Positions 1-10,660 of a DNA stretch of 64,000 bases are shown here, one piece after another. This stretch comes from Prochlorococcus marinus CUG1435 (GTDB taxonomy: Bacteria > Cyanobacteriota > Cyanobacteriia > PCC-6307 > Cyanobiaceae). Numbering within the stretch: position 1 is the first letter of the stretch; the number at the start of each line of letters is the position of its first letter. Both the position numbers and the translations under genes were made by a program. The notes under the pieces were generated by a model. That model saw nothing but the letters and a program-made list of their open reading frames with translations. It was not told where the DNA came from and searched no databases. The stretch is from positions 41,985 to 105,984 of the forward strand of contig JAEPLP010000002.1 of the NCBI GenBank assembly GCA_017644375.1, in the 5' to 3' direction.

Positions 1-651
1 GATAGAAAGACTTCAGGAAGAGAGTCTATAACCGCTAAACTTACTGCAAATTTACTAGAGAAATCTGGGGTAGATAGAGTTCTAGCTATGGATTTGCACT
101 CTGCTCAGATACAAGGTTATTTTGATATACCATGTGATCATATCTACGGGTCACCTGTATTAATTGATTATTTAGAAACTTTAAATTTAGAGGAAGTTGT
201 AGTAGTTTCTCCTGATGTAGGTGGAGTTGCTAGAGCAAGAGCATTTGCAAAATTAATGAAAGATGCTCCTTTGGCTATAATTGATAAAAGAAGATCAGCT
301 CATAATATCGCTGAAAGTTTAACTGTTATAGGTGAAGTTAAAGGCAAAACGGCTATTCTCATAGACGATATGATAGACACGGGAGGCACAATTTGTTCTG
401 GAGCGAATTTATTAAAACAAGAAGGTGCTAAAAGAATATTCGCCTGTGCTTCACATGCGGTATTCTCTCCACCTTCTTATGAAAGATTAAGTACTAAGGA
501 TTTATTCGAACAAGTTATTGTGACAAATAGCATACCAGTTCTTGTTAAAAACAATTTTCCACAATTAAAAGTTCTTTCAGTTGCCAACATGTTAGGTGAA
601 GCTATATGGAGAATTCACGAAGAAAGTTCCGTTAGTTCTATGTTTAGATAA
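1..651 (+). CDS. prs: Ribose-phosphate pyrophosphokinase (PRPP synthetase), 5' end cut off
   Basis: Makes PRPP from ribose-5-phosphate and ATP in the cytoplasm, feeding purine, pyrimidine, histidine and tryptophan synthesis. The reading frame is open from base 1, so the N-terminal part of the gene lies outside the window. About 216 residues remain of a family that is usually 310-330 long. Visible signatures are the ATP-loop region DRKTSGRESITAKL, the AMDLHSAQIQGYFDIP stretch and the PRPP-binding loop IDDMIDTGGTI near the middle of the visible part. The C-terminal SVANMLGEAIWRIHEE is typical. No frameshift is seen. Identity is certain; only the start is missing. Confidence 0.97.
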   Translation, partial: DRKTSGRESITAKLTANLLEKSGVDRVLAMDLHSAQIQGYFDIPCDHIYGSPVLIDYLETLNLEEVVVVSPDVGGVARARAFAKLMKDAPLAIIDKRRSAHNIAESLTVIGEVKGKTAILIDDMIDTGGTICSGANLLKQEGAKRIFACASHAVFSPPSYERLSTKDLFEQVIVTNSIPVLVKNNFPQLKVLSVANMLGEAIWRIHEESSVSSMFR

Positions 652-673
652 TTTAAAAGAAATTATTACTTTT

Positions 674-1111
674 CTACAATTCTTTTAATTTCTTGATTCT
701 TTCACTCTCAATTTTAAATTCTTTTTTAACCTTTTCAGGAACGTTATCAGGACAAATTTGAAGTGCTGCTTCAACTAGTTGCAAAGATGCAATATATTGT
801 AAATTTTTAAAATTAACTGTTTGTTCTTTCTTTTTTTCAATTATTTTCCCCCCATGTTTTTGTTGTACTACTGATGCGAAAGTTGCTGAGGCAACGTTCA
901 ATGTTTTTGGAAAATCTAAGTCTAGGCCTTTTCTTGTGGCATTACAAAGAAATGAAACACCCATACCGTGATATAAATCTAAATCATTCTTTTTAGCAGG
1001 CAATTTTTTAACATTTGCACTTACTTTAAAAGATGCATTATTCATATCTAATAAAAAAGAAGAAAAAATTATAGGAAGCGAGAAAATCTTAAATATCTTG
1101 GTAAGAACCAT
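674..1111 (-). CDS. Conserved small exported protein with two cysteines, unknown function
   Basis: 145 residues with a hydrophobic N-terminus (about residues 5-23) that looks like a signal peptide, then a soluble, Lys-rich domain. I do not recognise a function. It carries the motif FLCNATRKGLDLDF near residue 55 and a second Cys (LQICPDN) near residue 120, which could form a disulfide outside the cytoplasm. The same motif pattern, FCDAKREGLDSDF followed by a later Cys, occurs in the protein at 63190-63582, so the two look like paralogues. It converges on prs with a 22-bp gap. The ATG start is the first one before the hydrophobic segment. Confidence 0.75.
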   Translation of the reverse strand: MVLTKIFKIFSLPIIFSSFLLDMNNASFKVSANVKKLPAKKNDLDLYHGMGVSFLCNATRKGLDLDFPKTLNVASATFASVVQQKHGGKIIEKKKEQTVNFKNLQYIASLQLVEAALQICPDNVPEKVKKEFKIESERIKKLKEL

Positions 1112-1172
1112 CTTTTTTTTACATTAATAATATTAAAATAACATTTTATTTAACCTAAATCTGCTAAAAAAT

Positions 1173-1712
1173 TTATTTAATAATTTTAATTTCGTGATGA
1201 TTCTCTACTATTTTTAGCTTGTTTTTATTCCATGAATATATAACCCTGAATCTGTATTTATCTGAATCCACTAGTCTTGTATGTTCAAGAATATACCAAT
1301 CTTCATATGAAGATTCAAAAATCATTTCGTGTTCATCGACTTGTTTAATATTTGAAATCCCTTGGTTATTACTTAAATAAAAATTTTCCCTCATAAGTTG
1401 ATGTCCCTTCAAGGATGCATGCATTTCTCCTTGTTCTTTATATTGGGGGTTTTCCTCAAAAAAATCATATTTTTTTTCTGGGTACCATGTGAATTTATAG
1501 TGCGACTCCCATTCAGACTTATTCTCAAGAGCTTGTATATTTATATTCATGCATAAATTATAAGTTTTTTGTATTTCATCAAGAAAATAAGTTCTATTAG
1601 ATTTCCATAGACCAATATTTCTTGAAAACCATCTTTTTAGATTACTATTTAAACTAATTTCTGGGTTATTTTCTCCAAAATTTAGATTTTGCTTTTGATT
1701 GATAACAACCAT
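1173..1712 (-). CDS. Possible CpcS/CpeS-like lipocalin-fold protein
   Basis: 179 residues, soluble, no signal peptide or membrane segment. The segment LKRWFSRNIGLWKSNRTYFL resembles the beginning of the phycobiliprotein-lyase family CpcS/CpeS (pattern 'F..s.G.W.S.R..y'). The C-terminal half alternates aromatic and charged residues as a beta-barrel would (for example DWYILEHTRLVDSDKYRFRVIYSW, shown in part). If it belongs there it would attach bilins to a phycobiliprotein remnant or bind a small tetrapyrrole; this is inference from weak similarity. It lies divergent to sasA, with about 106 bp between the two starts. It could equally be an unrelated barrel protein. Confidence 0.6.
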   Translation of the reverse strand: MVVINQKQNLNFGENNPEISLNSNLKRWFSRNIGLWKSNRTYFLDEIQKTYNLCMNINIQALENKSEWESHYKFTWYPEKKYDFFEENPQYKEQGEMHASLKGHQLMRENFYLSNNQGISNIKQVDEHEMIFESSYEDWYILEHTRLVDSDKYRFRVIYSWNKNKLKIVENHHEIKIIK

Positions 1713-1818
1713 ATATAAATAAGTCTCATTTATTTCATAGCTTATTTGTAGAATAAAAATAAATATCTTAATGTGTTTATAAGGATTGACAGCTTTTCAA
1801 CACTTCAGAGGTAACCAT

Positions 1819-2937
1819 TTGAATGATAAAAAAGAGCTAAAATTGATACTTGTAGTTGCTAGAAATCAACTTTCTAGTAATGATATCAAGTCACTGATAG
1901 CTTATTTAGAGTCAGATAATTGTGAATTTGAGATATCGCTTCAAATTTCCGATCCTACTGAACAGCCGGAGTTACTTGAATTACATAGATTGGTTGCTAT
2001 TCCAGCTCTAATAAAGGTTTCTCCTGCTCCAAAGCAAATATTCGCAGGAAGTAATATTTTCTCTCAGTTGCAGAAATGGTTGCCCAGGTGGTCACAGGAA
2101 GGGTTAACAAAAAATTTAGGGATTAATTTGCAACCATCTAAAATTGATTCAATAAGAACACAAAAGGAATTTCTTCTTGAGGACGAACTTCTTGTTTTAA
2201 GACAAGAAAATGAGACATTAACAAAAAGAATAGAATCTCAGGAAAGATTACTTAGAATGGTTGCTCATGAATTAAGAACTCCATTAACTGCAGCTACTTT
2301 GGCTGTTCAAAGTCAGAAACTTGGACAAATAGATATTAAAAAATTGCAAGAGGTTATTAAAAGACGATTACAAGAGATCGAACTATTATCTCAGGATCTT
2401 CTTGAGGTTGGAACAACGAAATGGGAGGCATTATTTAATCCTCAGAAAATTGATCTAGGCAATATTAGTGCTGAAGTAATACTCGAATTAGAGAAGTTCT
2501 GGAGATTAAGGAATATTGAAATAGATACTGATATCCCATCTGATTTACCAAGTGTATTTGCAGATCAAAGAAGAATGCGGCAAGTATTTTTAAATTTAAC
2601 TGAAAATGCTATTAAATTTTCTCAAGATTGTGGATCCATAAAAATTACAATGATTCATAAGACAAATCAATGGGTAGAAATAACAATTTGTGACAAAGGT
2701 GTAGGAATTCCTTTGAGCGAACAGAAAAGAATTTTTCTGGATAGAGTTAGGCTGCCACAGACTTCTGAAGGGACTTCAGGATTTGGGATAGGACTATCTG
2801 TTTGCAGAAGAATAGTACAAGTTCATGGAGGAAGAATATGGGTTGTATCTGAAATTGGAGTAGGTTCCTGTTTCCATTTTACTGTTCCTGTGTGGCAAGG
2901 ACAAAACAAAGAGCAACAATACTTGACGAAAGGCTAG
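1819..2937 (+). CDS. sasA: Adaptive-response sensory histidine kinase SasA (circadian output)
   Basis: Histidine kinase that reads the state of the KaiC clock and phosphorylates RpaA. The N-terminal ~95 residues form a KaiB-like thioredoxin-fold sensor ([10 protein letters not shown] through [13 protein letters not shown]), followed by a coiled coil. The H-box [10 protein letters not shown] has its His near residue 150. Next come the N-box [10 protein letters not shown] and the ATP-binding loops DKGVGIP and GFGIGLSV. I chose the TTG at 1819 because AGAGG (1807-1811) sits 7 bases upstream and gives the usual 372 residues. The upstream TTG at 1786 would add 11 unconserved-looking residues and has no well-spaced Shine-Dalgarno. 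No kai genes are in the window. Confidence 0.93.
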   Translation: MNDKKELKLILVVARNQLSSNDIKSLIAYLESDNCEFEISLQISDPTEQPELLELHRLVAIPALIKVSPAPKQIFAGSNIFSQLQKWLPRWSQEGLTKNLGINLQPSKIDSIRTQKEFLLEDELLVLRQENETLTKRIESQERLLRMVAHELRTPLTAATLAVQSQKLGQIDIKKLQEVIKRRLQEIELLSQDLLEVGTTKWEALFNPQKIDLGNISAEVILELEKFWRLRNIEIDTDIPSDLPSVFADQRRMRQVFLNLTENAIKFSQDCGSIKITMIHKTNQWVEITICDKGVGIPLSEQKRIFLDRVRLPQTSEGTSGFGIGLSVCRRIVQVHGGRIWVVSEIGVGSCFHFTVPVWQGQNKEQQYLTKG

Positions 2938-2978
2938 CCTTACTCTTAATTTTTAATAAGCTGTTATGCTGATTTCCT

Positions 2979-3051
2979 GGCCCCATCGTCTAGAGGCCTA
3001 GGACACCTCCCTTTCACGGAGGCGACAGGGGTTCGAATCCCCTTGGGGCTA
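2979..3051 (+). tRNA. tRNA-Glu, anticodon UUC
   Basis: 73-nt cloverleaf. The acceptor arm GGCCCCA pairs with TGGGGCT (one G-U at the end). The anticodon stem CCTCC/GGAGG encloses the loop CTTTCAC, giving anticodon TTC. The T arm is CAGGG-GTTCGAAT-CCCCT. The CCA end is not encoded. In cyanobacteria glutamyl-tRNA also feeds 5-aminolevulinate, and so chlorophyll and heme, besides protein synthesis. Confidence 0.97.
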
Positions 3052-3068
3052 TTATTGAAAATTTTAAA

Positions 3069-3605
3069 CTATTTTATGGATGATTTTGCTTGTTTATCTA
3101 CGGCAATCAAATTTTCTGAAAGATCTTTTTTAAGTCGTTTTTCTATCATCCCAATTGGCATCCACTGACAACCTTGAACAGTAAGTTCATAAATTAACGA
3201 ATTTTTTGAAGTGTTTTTTATGTTTTGAATTTTCCAACTACCTTCAAATTTTCTGAAATCTCCTTTAATCAAATTAAATTTCAAAAGGCCAAGCTCTTTA
3301 TCTTCGAATAAATCGATTGTTACTTCAGCTGAAAATTTCATACCAAGAAAATCCTGAGCCCCCACTTGTTTAAGATGGATATTATTGTTCTTTTGATATA
3401 TTTTTTTGCTTGAAAGTAAATTCGGTATGTAAAGATTTAGTCGATCATAATCTGTTAAAACATTCCATAAAGAATCGAAACTTGCAGATGTTGTTAGTTG
3501 AGCTGCCAGTCTTCTTGTCCCACCAGAAAGCTTTTCCATCGTTTGCTCAATTGTCCTGTAATCATTATTTTTAGAATGATCTAGTGATTCTTGAGAATTA
3601 TTCAT
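3069..3605 (-). CDS. START/SRPBCC-fold protein (polyketide cyclase/dehydrase-like)
   Basis: 178 residues, soluble. The segment RRLAAQLTTSASFDSLWNVL and the following TDYDRLNLYIPNL are typical of the first helix and strand of SRPBCC (START-like) ligand-binding proteins of cyanobacteria and plastids. Further along, GDFRKFEGSWKI and LTVQGCQWMP continue the barrel. Members bind lipids or other hydrophobic ligands; the ligand here cannot be told. It ends 17 bp from the tRNA-Glu gene on the opposite strand and is divergent to petH, with a 181-bp gap in which I see no gene. Confidence 0.8.
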   Translation of the reverse strand: MNNSQESLDHSKNNDYRTIEQTMEKLSGGTRRLAAQLTTSASFDSLWNVLTDYDRLNLYIPNLLSSKKIYQKNNNIHLKQVGAQDFLGMKFSAEVTIDLFEDKELGLLKFNLIKGDFRKFEGSWKIQNIKNTSKNSLIYELTVQGCQWMPIGMIEKRLKKDLSENLIAVDKQAKSSIK

Positions 3606-3762
3606 AAATGAATTTTTTAATAAGATAAAAAATTATTTCTGTGTAACTATACCGATAAAAACAACAAATACTGAAAAATAAAAATAATTTTGTTTATTTA
3701 TTCCGATCTCAAAACGTAACCATTTTTGTGAAATCACTACAAATTAAACTACAAATTGATAA

Positions 3763-4899
<1,137 letters not shown>

Positions 4900-5009
4900 A
4901 TCTTTAATATTTAGATTTAAGTTGCATGTATTAAATACTTTTTGGTTTAGACACAATATGTAGCTAATATTAGAAAAAAAGAGGATTTTAAAAAAAGAAT
5001 ACGAAAAAT

Positions 5010-6533
5010 ATGCCTTCAACTTTAAGTAATCCTCTAAGATTAGGTTTACGGCAGGAAAGAGTCATATCTCCACAATGCTTAGTAATATTTGGCGCTAGTG
5101 GAGATCTTACTCATAGAAAATTAATACCAGCCTTATTTGAACTCTATTTACAAAGAAGAATTCCTAGTGAATTTGCAATAGTTGGTTGTGCTAGAAGACC
5201 TTGGACTGATTATGAGTTTAGGGAAAAGATGAAAGTAAAGCTATCCAATCAAATATCTGGTAAAGAAAGGGAGTGGGAACAATTTTCTAATTATCTTTTC
5301 TACGAACCTGTTGACTTACAACAAAGTGATCATGTCGTAAGGCTTTCTAAAAGATTAAATGAAATTGATAAAAAACAAGCTACTCATAGTAATAGAACAT
5401 TTTATTTGTCAGTATCTCCGAATTTCTATGCAAGTGGATGTAAAGCTCTTAAAGAAGCTGGCCTTTTAGATGACCCTAAGAAAAGTCGTTTAGTGATTGA
5501 AAAACCTTTTGGAAGAGATTATTCAAGTGCAAAAAAATTGAATAAGATCGTTCAAAGTTGTGCTGAAGAAAGTCAGATTTATAGGATTGATCATTATTTA
5601 GGTAAAGAGACAGTTCAAAATATTCTTGTTTTGAGGTTTGCTAACACTATTTTTGAACCAATCTGGAACAGAAATTATATTTCAAGTGTTCAAATTACTT
5701 CATCTGAAACAGTGGGTGTTGAAGATAGAGCAGGTTATTACGAAAGCTCAGGTGCTTTAAGGGATATGCTTCAAAATCATATGACCCAAATGCTTGCTGT
5801 TACTGCTATGGAACCTCCTGGGAAGTTTGAGCCAGAAGCAATAAGAAATGAAAAAGCTAAGGTTCTTCAAGCTTCAAAACTTGCTGACGAAAATGAACCG
5901 TGGAATTGTTGCATTAGAGGTCAATATGGAGAGGGAGGGAATATTTCAAATCGACTCAAAGGATATATGCAGGAAGATGGTGTTAATTCCAATAGCACAA
6001 CAGAAACTTATATCGCGACGAAAGTTTTCGTTGATAACTGGCGTTGGCAAGGTGTTCCATTTTATTTGAGAACAGGGAAAAGACTACCTAAAAGACTTGG
6101 AGAAATAGTCTTGACTTTTAAAGACGTTCCTGTTCATTTATTTGAATCAACAATAATAAATCCTGCCCCAAATCAACTTATCCTTAGAATTCAGCCAAAT
6201 GAGGGGGCGACTTTCAAGTTTGAGGTAAAATCTCCTGGCTCTGGAATGAAATCAAGACCTGTTGAAATGGAATTTTCTTATGATGAATCATTTGGAGAAC
6301 CATCAGATGAAGGCTATGTAAGATTATTAGCGGATGCAATGCTTTCTGACCCAACCTTATTTACTCGAAGCGATGAAGTAGAGGCAGCCTGGAAACTTTA
6401 TACGCCATTAATAGAATTGATGGATAATTCTCCTTGGAAGTTGCCTATTTATAATTATGAATCTATGACGTGGGGACCTCCGGAGTCTGATCAATTACTC
6501 TCAAAAGATAATATTTTCTGGCGTAGACCTTAA
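5010..6533 (+). CDS. zwf: Glucose-6-phosphate 1-dehydrogenase
   Basis: First step of the oxidative pentose-phosphate pathway, making NADPH in the dark from stored carbon. 507 residues, full length. The NADP-binding motif GASGDLTHRKL lies near residue 30, the catalytic RIDHYLGKETVQN near residue 195, and the substrate-binding EKPFGRD upstream of it. The following gene opcA starts 2 bp after the stop, so the pair is surely co-transcribed. In cyanobacteria OpcA activates this enzyme. No truncation is visible. Confidence 0.97.
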   Translation: MPSTLSNPLRLGLRQERVISPQCLVIFGASGDLTHRKLIPALFELYLQRRIPSEFAIVGCARRPWTDYEFREKMKVKLSNQISGKEREWEQFSNYLFYEPVDLQQSDHVVRLSKRLNEIDKKQATHSNRTFYLSVSPNFYASGCKALKEAGLLDDPKKSRLVIEKPFGRDYSSAKKLNKIVQSCAEESQIYRIDHYLGKETVQNILVLRFANTIFEPIWNRNYISSVQITSSETVGVEDRAGYYESSGALRDMLQNHMTQMLAVTAMEPPGKFEPEAIRNEKAKVLQASKLADENEPWNCCIRGQYGEGGNISNRLKGYMQEDGVNSNSTTETYIATKVFVDNWRWQGVPFYLRTGKRLPKRLGEIVLTFKDVPVHLFESTIINPAPNQLILRIQPNEGATFKFEVKSPGSGMKSRPVEMEFSYDESFGEPSDEGYVRLLADAMLSDPTLFTRSDEVEAAWKLYTPLIELMDNSPWKLPIYNYESMTWGPPESDQLLSKDNIFWRRP

Positions 6534-6535
6534 AA

Positions 6536-7837
6536 ATGAAACCTCAACTTACACTCCAAACCCCGCTAGAGCTGCCTTATCAGGAGATTTCCAATTACCT
6601 TAATAAATTGTGGGTTTCGGAAGATAAAGATAATACTGGAGCTAATACTTTTACACTAATGGTCTGGCAGCCTGCTTGGCTAGAACAATGTTTGGTTCAA
6701 AAAGGATTAGTAAATGGACCAATTACTGGAAATTTAAGTCCTGAGATAATTGAAGTTGCTAAAAATTTCATATTAGATCAGGGACTCCCAATCACTACAT
6801 CCCTTAATAGTGAAGAATTATTGAATTTATTGAAGGAAAATTTATCTAATAAAGACTTTGAAGACTTTAGAGGACAATTTTTTGAATCATCAATAAGTAC
6901 ATTGAATCCAAGAAGATTAATAACTCTAGCGCCAACGTTAAATAAAAATTCAGACATCAAAACTTTTGTATCTGCTTACTGTCCATTAAGTGATAAGCCA
7001 GCTATGCAACCTATCTGTGGGGATTTAGTCGTTATTAGGGGAGACTCAGCCTCAATATCCAATAAAGGATTAAAAATAATTGATGAATTATCTATTGATG
7101 AATTACCTTCATGGTTGTGGTGGAATGGAAGCTTGGATGAATCACCAGAAATCTTCGAATATTTTACTAATTATGGTCTAAGGTTAATAATTGATACTGC
7201 TCTTGGATCGCCATACAGATGTTTAAAAGTTTTAGATCAATTAAATAATTCAGACAAAGCAATTAATGATTTGAATTGGGTTAGGTTGAAAAATTGGAGG
7301 GAATCATTGGCAATGATTTTTGATCCGCCTTCGAGGAGACCAATCTTAGATCATATTACTGATGTTGATATTGATATCGCAGGGGATCATATGATTCAAG
7401 CTTTGTTTTTGATCTCATGGATTAGCGATAAACTTGATTGGTCTTTTCTAAGAGTTGAAAGGGATACAGAATCAACAAAAATAGAGTTTGAAAGAATTAA
7501 TGGCGAAATAATTTCTGCGTCAATTAATCCCTTATCTTTGGGGAATCCAAGTATTCATTCAGGACAAGTTATTGGATTGAGGTTGATTTCAAGAGTTAGT
7601 GAGGTTCAAAAAAATAACACTTGTGTAATACTTGGCTGTGAATCAGTGGAATGTATGAGACTCGAAGCAGGGGGAATGGCTAATATGGAATTAATAGAGC
7701 AAGTTGTTCCAAATTCTTTTTCTTCATCAGAGCATGACGTTAGTAAATTATTGGGTAGTAGTAGAGGTAATACAAGCCCTCTTTTTGAAAATTCTATTAA
7801 AATAGCACTTCAAATATTTAATGGTTTTAAAAACTAA
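6536..7837 (+). CDS. opcA: Glucose-6-phosphate dehydrogenase assembly/allosteric protein OpcA
   Basis: 433 residues, cytoplasmic. OpcA is a cyanobacterial and actinobacterial protein that activates G6PDH and transmits redox control from thioredoxin. Recognisable stretches are NTGANTFTLMVWQPAWLEQ near the N-terminus and WWNGSLDESPEIFEYF in the middle, followed by the FDPPSRRPILDHI region. The gene follows zwf by 2 bp and cobB follows after 3 bp, giving a three-gene block. Identification rests on sequence recognition plus the invariant zwf-opcA order. Confidence 0.93.
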   Translation: MKPQLTLQTPLELPYQEISNYLNKLWVSEDKDNTGANTFTLMVWQPAWLEQCLVQKGLVNGPITGNLSPEIIEVAKNFILDQGLPITTSLNSEELLNLLKENLSNKDFEDFRGQFFESSISTLNPRRLITLAPTLNKNSDIKTFVSAYCPLSDKPAMQPICGDLVVIRGDSASISNKGLKIIDELSIDELPSWLWWNGSLDESPEIFEYFTNYGLRLIIDTALGSPYRCLKVLDQLNNSDKAINDLNWVRLKNWRESLAMIFDPPSRRPILDHITDVDIDIAGDHMIQALFLISWISDKLDWSFLRVERDTESTKIEFERINGEIISASINPLSLGNPSIHSGQVIGLRLISRVSEVQKNNTCVILGCESVECMRLEAGGMANMELIEQVVPNSFSSSEHDVSKLLGSSRGNTSPLFENSIKIALQIFNGFKN

Positions 7838-7840
7838 TAA

Positions 7841-9232
7841 ATGCCTTGTGTAATATCTTCTCCTTCAACTGATAGTGGGAAAACTACTTTATCCCTTTTG
7901 ATATCTTGTTGGGCGTTCTCAAAAGGTATGAAGGTACAAACTTTCAAGGTTGGCCCAGATTATCTTGATCAACAACAACTTAGCTCCATTGGCCAACCTA
8001 TTTGTAGGAATTTAGATATTTTTTTAAATGGTGAGGAATGGGTTCAAGAAAGTTTTTTTAAACATTCTTTGAAATATGAATTCTCATTAATTGAAGGGGC
8101 AATGGGTCTATTTGATGGGTTAGGAGCAACAACCTATTCAAGCACAGCAAACATATCTAAACTTCTTAATGCTCCAGTAATTTTTATTGTTAATGCTAGA
8201 GGTCAAGTAGCTTCTCTTTTAGCAACTGTTCGAGGGTTTAAAGATTTTGATAGTGAATTGTCAATATCAGGGATTATATTTAATAACGTTAATTCAGATA
8301 GACATAAAAAATTAATTGAAGAAGTTTTTAAAAATGAAGATATCGAAATTCTTGGTTTTTTACCGTCTGATCCAAAAATAACTTTAAACAAATCTAATTT
8401 AGGTTTGATTTCTCCATTGGATAATGGGAAACAAATTGATGTTGAATATTTTGCAAATTACGCCGAAAGAAATCTTGATTTATTTTCTCTTATTAAATTC
8501 CTGAAATCTCCTCAAAAGAAAATTTTTAATTCTGCCAGTTTTGAAGATTTTAAAATTGAAAAAAGTAAACCTATTGCAATTGCAGAAGATAAAATCTTTC
8601 ATTTTCAATACCCTGAAACTAAAGAGTTTTTGAGTGACTTAGGTATCCCATTGATTTCATGGAGTATTTATGATGATGAAGAAATACCTTACGAGGCTTC
8701 TTCTTTAATTATTCCTGGGGGATTCCCTGAAAAATATGCTGAGCATATAAGTAATTCTAAAAAAAGCTTAAATTCGTTAAGGAAATTCCGCGAAAATGGA
8801 TTTATATATGCTGAGTGCGGAGGGATGATGATTTTAGGAGACTTTATAAAAGATGAAAGTGGTAATAATCATAAAATGAGTAGTATCCTTCCTTTTAGAT
8901 CAAAAAAAAGTAAGCTTACAGTAGGTTATAGATACATTGAAGGTCTAAAAGACACTCCGATCATTAGACAAAATCAATTAATTAGAGGACATGAATTTCA
9001 TTATTGGGAAATTGAAAATAATTTATCTGAACTTGATTTAAGAAAAGCTGAGCATCAGAAGAAACTTTCTTCCCCATGGAAAATTAAATCTTGGGAAACT
9101 GAATATAAAAATGAAGGTTTTTTTGATCAAAGATTGCATGCAAGTTGGATTCACTTACATCTGCCAAGTTCTCCAAAAGTCGCAAAAAACTTTATAGATG
9201 CAACCCAAATTAGTTTTAAAAAGGGTTCTTAA
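7841..9232 (+). CDS. cobB: Cobyrinate a,c-diamide synthase
   Basis: Amidates two side chains of cobyrinate with glutamine and ATP in cobalamin (in marine cyanobacteria, pseudocobalamin) synthesis. 463 residues. The N-terminal dethiobiotin-synthetase-like P-loop is SSPSTDSGKTTL at residues ~5-16, with LIEGAMGLFDGLG behind it. The C-terminal glutamine amidotransferase domain has the nucleophile in YAECGGMM and the late His in LHASWIHLHLPSSP. It is co-directional with zwf-opcA and overlaps by 4 bp the stop of the convergent DUF212 gene. No other cob gene lies nearby, which fits scattered B12 genes. Confidence 0.94.
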   Translation: MPCVISSPSTDSGKTTLSLLISCWAFSKGMKVQTFKVGPDYLDQQQLSSIGQPICRNLDIFLNGEEWVQESFFKHSLKYEFSLIEGAMGLFDGLGATTYSSTANISKLLNAPVIFIVNARGQVASLLATVRGFKDFDSELSISGIIFNNVNSDRHKKLIEEVFKNEDIEILGFLPSDPKITLNKSNLGLISPLDNGKQIDVEYFANYAERNLDLFSLIKFLKSPQKKIFNSASFEDFKIEKSKPIAIAEDKIFHFQYPETKEFLSDLGIPLISWSIYDDEEIPYEASSLIIPGGFPEKYAEHISNSKKSLNSLRKFRENGFIYAECGGMMILGDFIKDESGNNHKMSSILPFRSKKSKLTVGYRYIEGLKDTPIIRQNQLIRGHEFHYWEIENNLSELDLRKAEHQKKLSSPWKIKSWETEYKNEGFFDQRLHASWIHLHLPSSPKVAKNFIDATQISFKKGS

Positions 9233-9708
9233 TTTATTATCAAATCAAATATTTTTAGAGGTGAACCTAAAAAAAACATGCCAGGTAAAGTAATTAATGG
9301 TCCTAAAAAACTTCCTACTATGACTTCAATTTTTGTATGGCCCAAGGTTTCTTTTAAAAGTAATTCAGACTTAGGGTCTAGTTTTTTTGATAGTTTATTA
9401 ATTTCTGCAGCTTGAATCCCAGCTGATTTTCGAACACCACTAGCGTCATACATAACTATTAGTGCTACAGCAACTGATAATGCAAATATTGAACTATCAA
9501 ATCCTAATTCATAACCTATACCAGATGTAGCACCAGTTATTAATGCGGAATGACTTGAAGGCATACCACCAGTCTCAAACATAATCCCAAATCTTATCTC
9601 TCCATTTGATAAAAAATTGAATATGATTTTAAAAAATTGAGCAAGTAAACAGGATAATAAACTCCAGAAAAGAACTGAATTGTTAAAAAAGTCAAAAAAC
9701 TCAGACAT
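9229..9708 (-). CDS. Divergent PAP2 family (DUF212) membrane protein
   Basis: 159 residues. It has the family's typical FETGGMPSSHSALITG and the downstream MYDASGVRKSAGIQA, which correspond to the acid-phosphatase/haloperoxidase-like His and Arg motifs. Several hydrophobic stretches (about 10-30, 70-85 and 135-155) make it an integral membrane protein. Substrate is unknown; a lipid phosphatase role is only a family-level guess. It lies 12 bp downstream of the GGPP synthase gene on the same strand, so co-transcription with isoprenoid synthesis is likely. Confidence 0.88.
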   Translation of the reverse strand: MSEFFDFFNNSVLFWSLLSCLLAQFFKIIFNFLSNGEIRFGIMFETGGMPSSHSALITGATSGIGYELGFDSSIFALSVAVALIVMYDASGVRKSAGIQAAEINKLSKKLDPKSELLLKETLGHTKIEVIVGSFLGPLITLPGMFFLGSPLKIFDLIIN

Positions 9709-9720
9709 AAATTAAACTAT

Positions 9721-10623
9721 TTATCTGTCTCTATTTGTAATAAAGTCGGCTAGAGATAACAGATATTTTGCATCTGGACCCCAAGGTTCTATTGCTTTTT
9801 TTGCTTTTTTAACCAAATCAAATGCTCTTTTCTTTGACTCCTCCATCCCAAGTAATTTAGGGTAAGTAGTTTTGTCAGCTAAAAGATCTTTGCCGGCAGT
9901 TTTACCAAGCTTTTCGCTGCTGGATGTTAAATCGAGAATATCATCAATTATTTGGAAGGCTAAACCAATTCCCTCTGCATATGTTGTTAGAGCTTGTAAT
10001 AGTTTTTCGTTGGCTCCTGCGATCATTGCGCCTGTTCTTACGCAAGCCTTTAATAAAGCCCCTGTCTTATGAAGATGAATATATTCGAGAGTTTCAAGGT
10101 CGACTTCTTTGCCTTCGCACTCTAAATCAACAACTTGTCCTCCAACTAGGCCTGGGGCACCTGCAACTAGGGATAATTCGCCAATTACATTTAATAATCT
10201 AGTTGGATCGACTCCAGGGCTTCTTAAAGAAACCATTTCAAAGGCCCTGGTCAATAAAGCATCTCCTGCAAGAATAGCTATCGCATCTCCATATACTTTA
10301 TGATTTGTAGGCCTACCTCTCCTCAAGTCATCATTATCCATGGCAGGCAGATCATCATGAATCAAGGACATTGTATGGATCATTTCTATCGCTACTGCAG
10401 TAGGAACAGCAAGAGAGGGTTCTCCTCCAGCCAGTGAGCAAGATGCTAAACATAAAATTGGACGTATTCTTTTCCCTCCAGCTAAAAGGGAATATCTCAT
10501 TGACTCTCTCAATATTTCTGGATTCTCAGGACCTAAGGAAAAATCAAGTGCTTCTTCTACAACCTTTTTTGTGTTTTTAAGATATTTTTCAAAATCAGAA
10601 ATATTATTTATAACTTCAGTCAT
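9721..10623 (-). CDS. crtE: Geranylgeranyl diphosphate synthase
   Basis: Trans-prenyltransferase making GGPP (or FPP) for carotenoids, phytyl chains and quinones. 300 residues. The first Asp-rich motif is [19 protein letters not shown], the second is [11 protein letters not shown], and the GGKRIRP diphosphate-binding segment lies near residue 50. Insertion of two residues in the first motif (DDxxxxD) marks the bacterial type. It is followed by the DUF212 membrane protein at 12 bp and preceded by folD at 37 bp, all leftward. Product chain length cannot be read with certainty. Confidence 0.93.
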   Translation of the reverse strand: MTEVINNISDFEKYLKNTKKVVEEALDFSLGPENPEILRESMRYSLLAGGKRIRPILCLASCSLAGGEPSLAVPTAVAIEMIHTMSLIHDDLPAMDNDDLRRGRPTNHKVYGDAIAILAGDALLTRAFEMVSLRSPGVDPTRLLNVIGELSLVAGAPGLVGGQVVDLECEGKEVDLETLEYIHLHKTGALLKACVRTGAMIAGANEKLLQALTTYAEGIGLAFQIIDDILDLTSSSEKLGKTAGKDLLADKTTYPKLLGMEESKKRAFDLVKKAKKAIEPWGPDAKYLLSLADFITNRDR

Positions 10624-10660
10624 TTTATTCCTTTAGTAAAAATTTTTTTCATCTTGGAGC

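Noticed and set aside
1786..1818. Longer SasA start at the TTG at 1786
   Set aside because: AAGGA touches the TTG with no spacing, and the 11 extra residues do not fit the KaiB-like domain; the TTG at 1819 has a well-placed AGAGG.
5848..6069. 73-codon plus-strand frame inside zwf
   Set aside because: Lies in another frame of an intact, well-recognised gene; no ribosome site.
9872..10303. Three plus-strand frames antisense to crtE
   Set aside because: Shadows of the crtE reading frame; no family resemblance.
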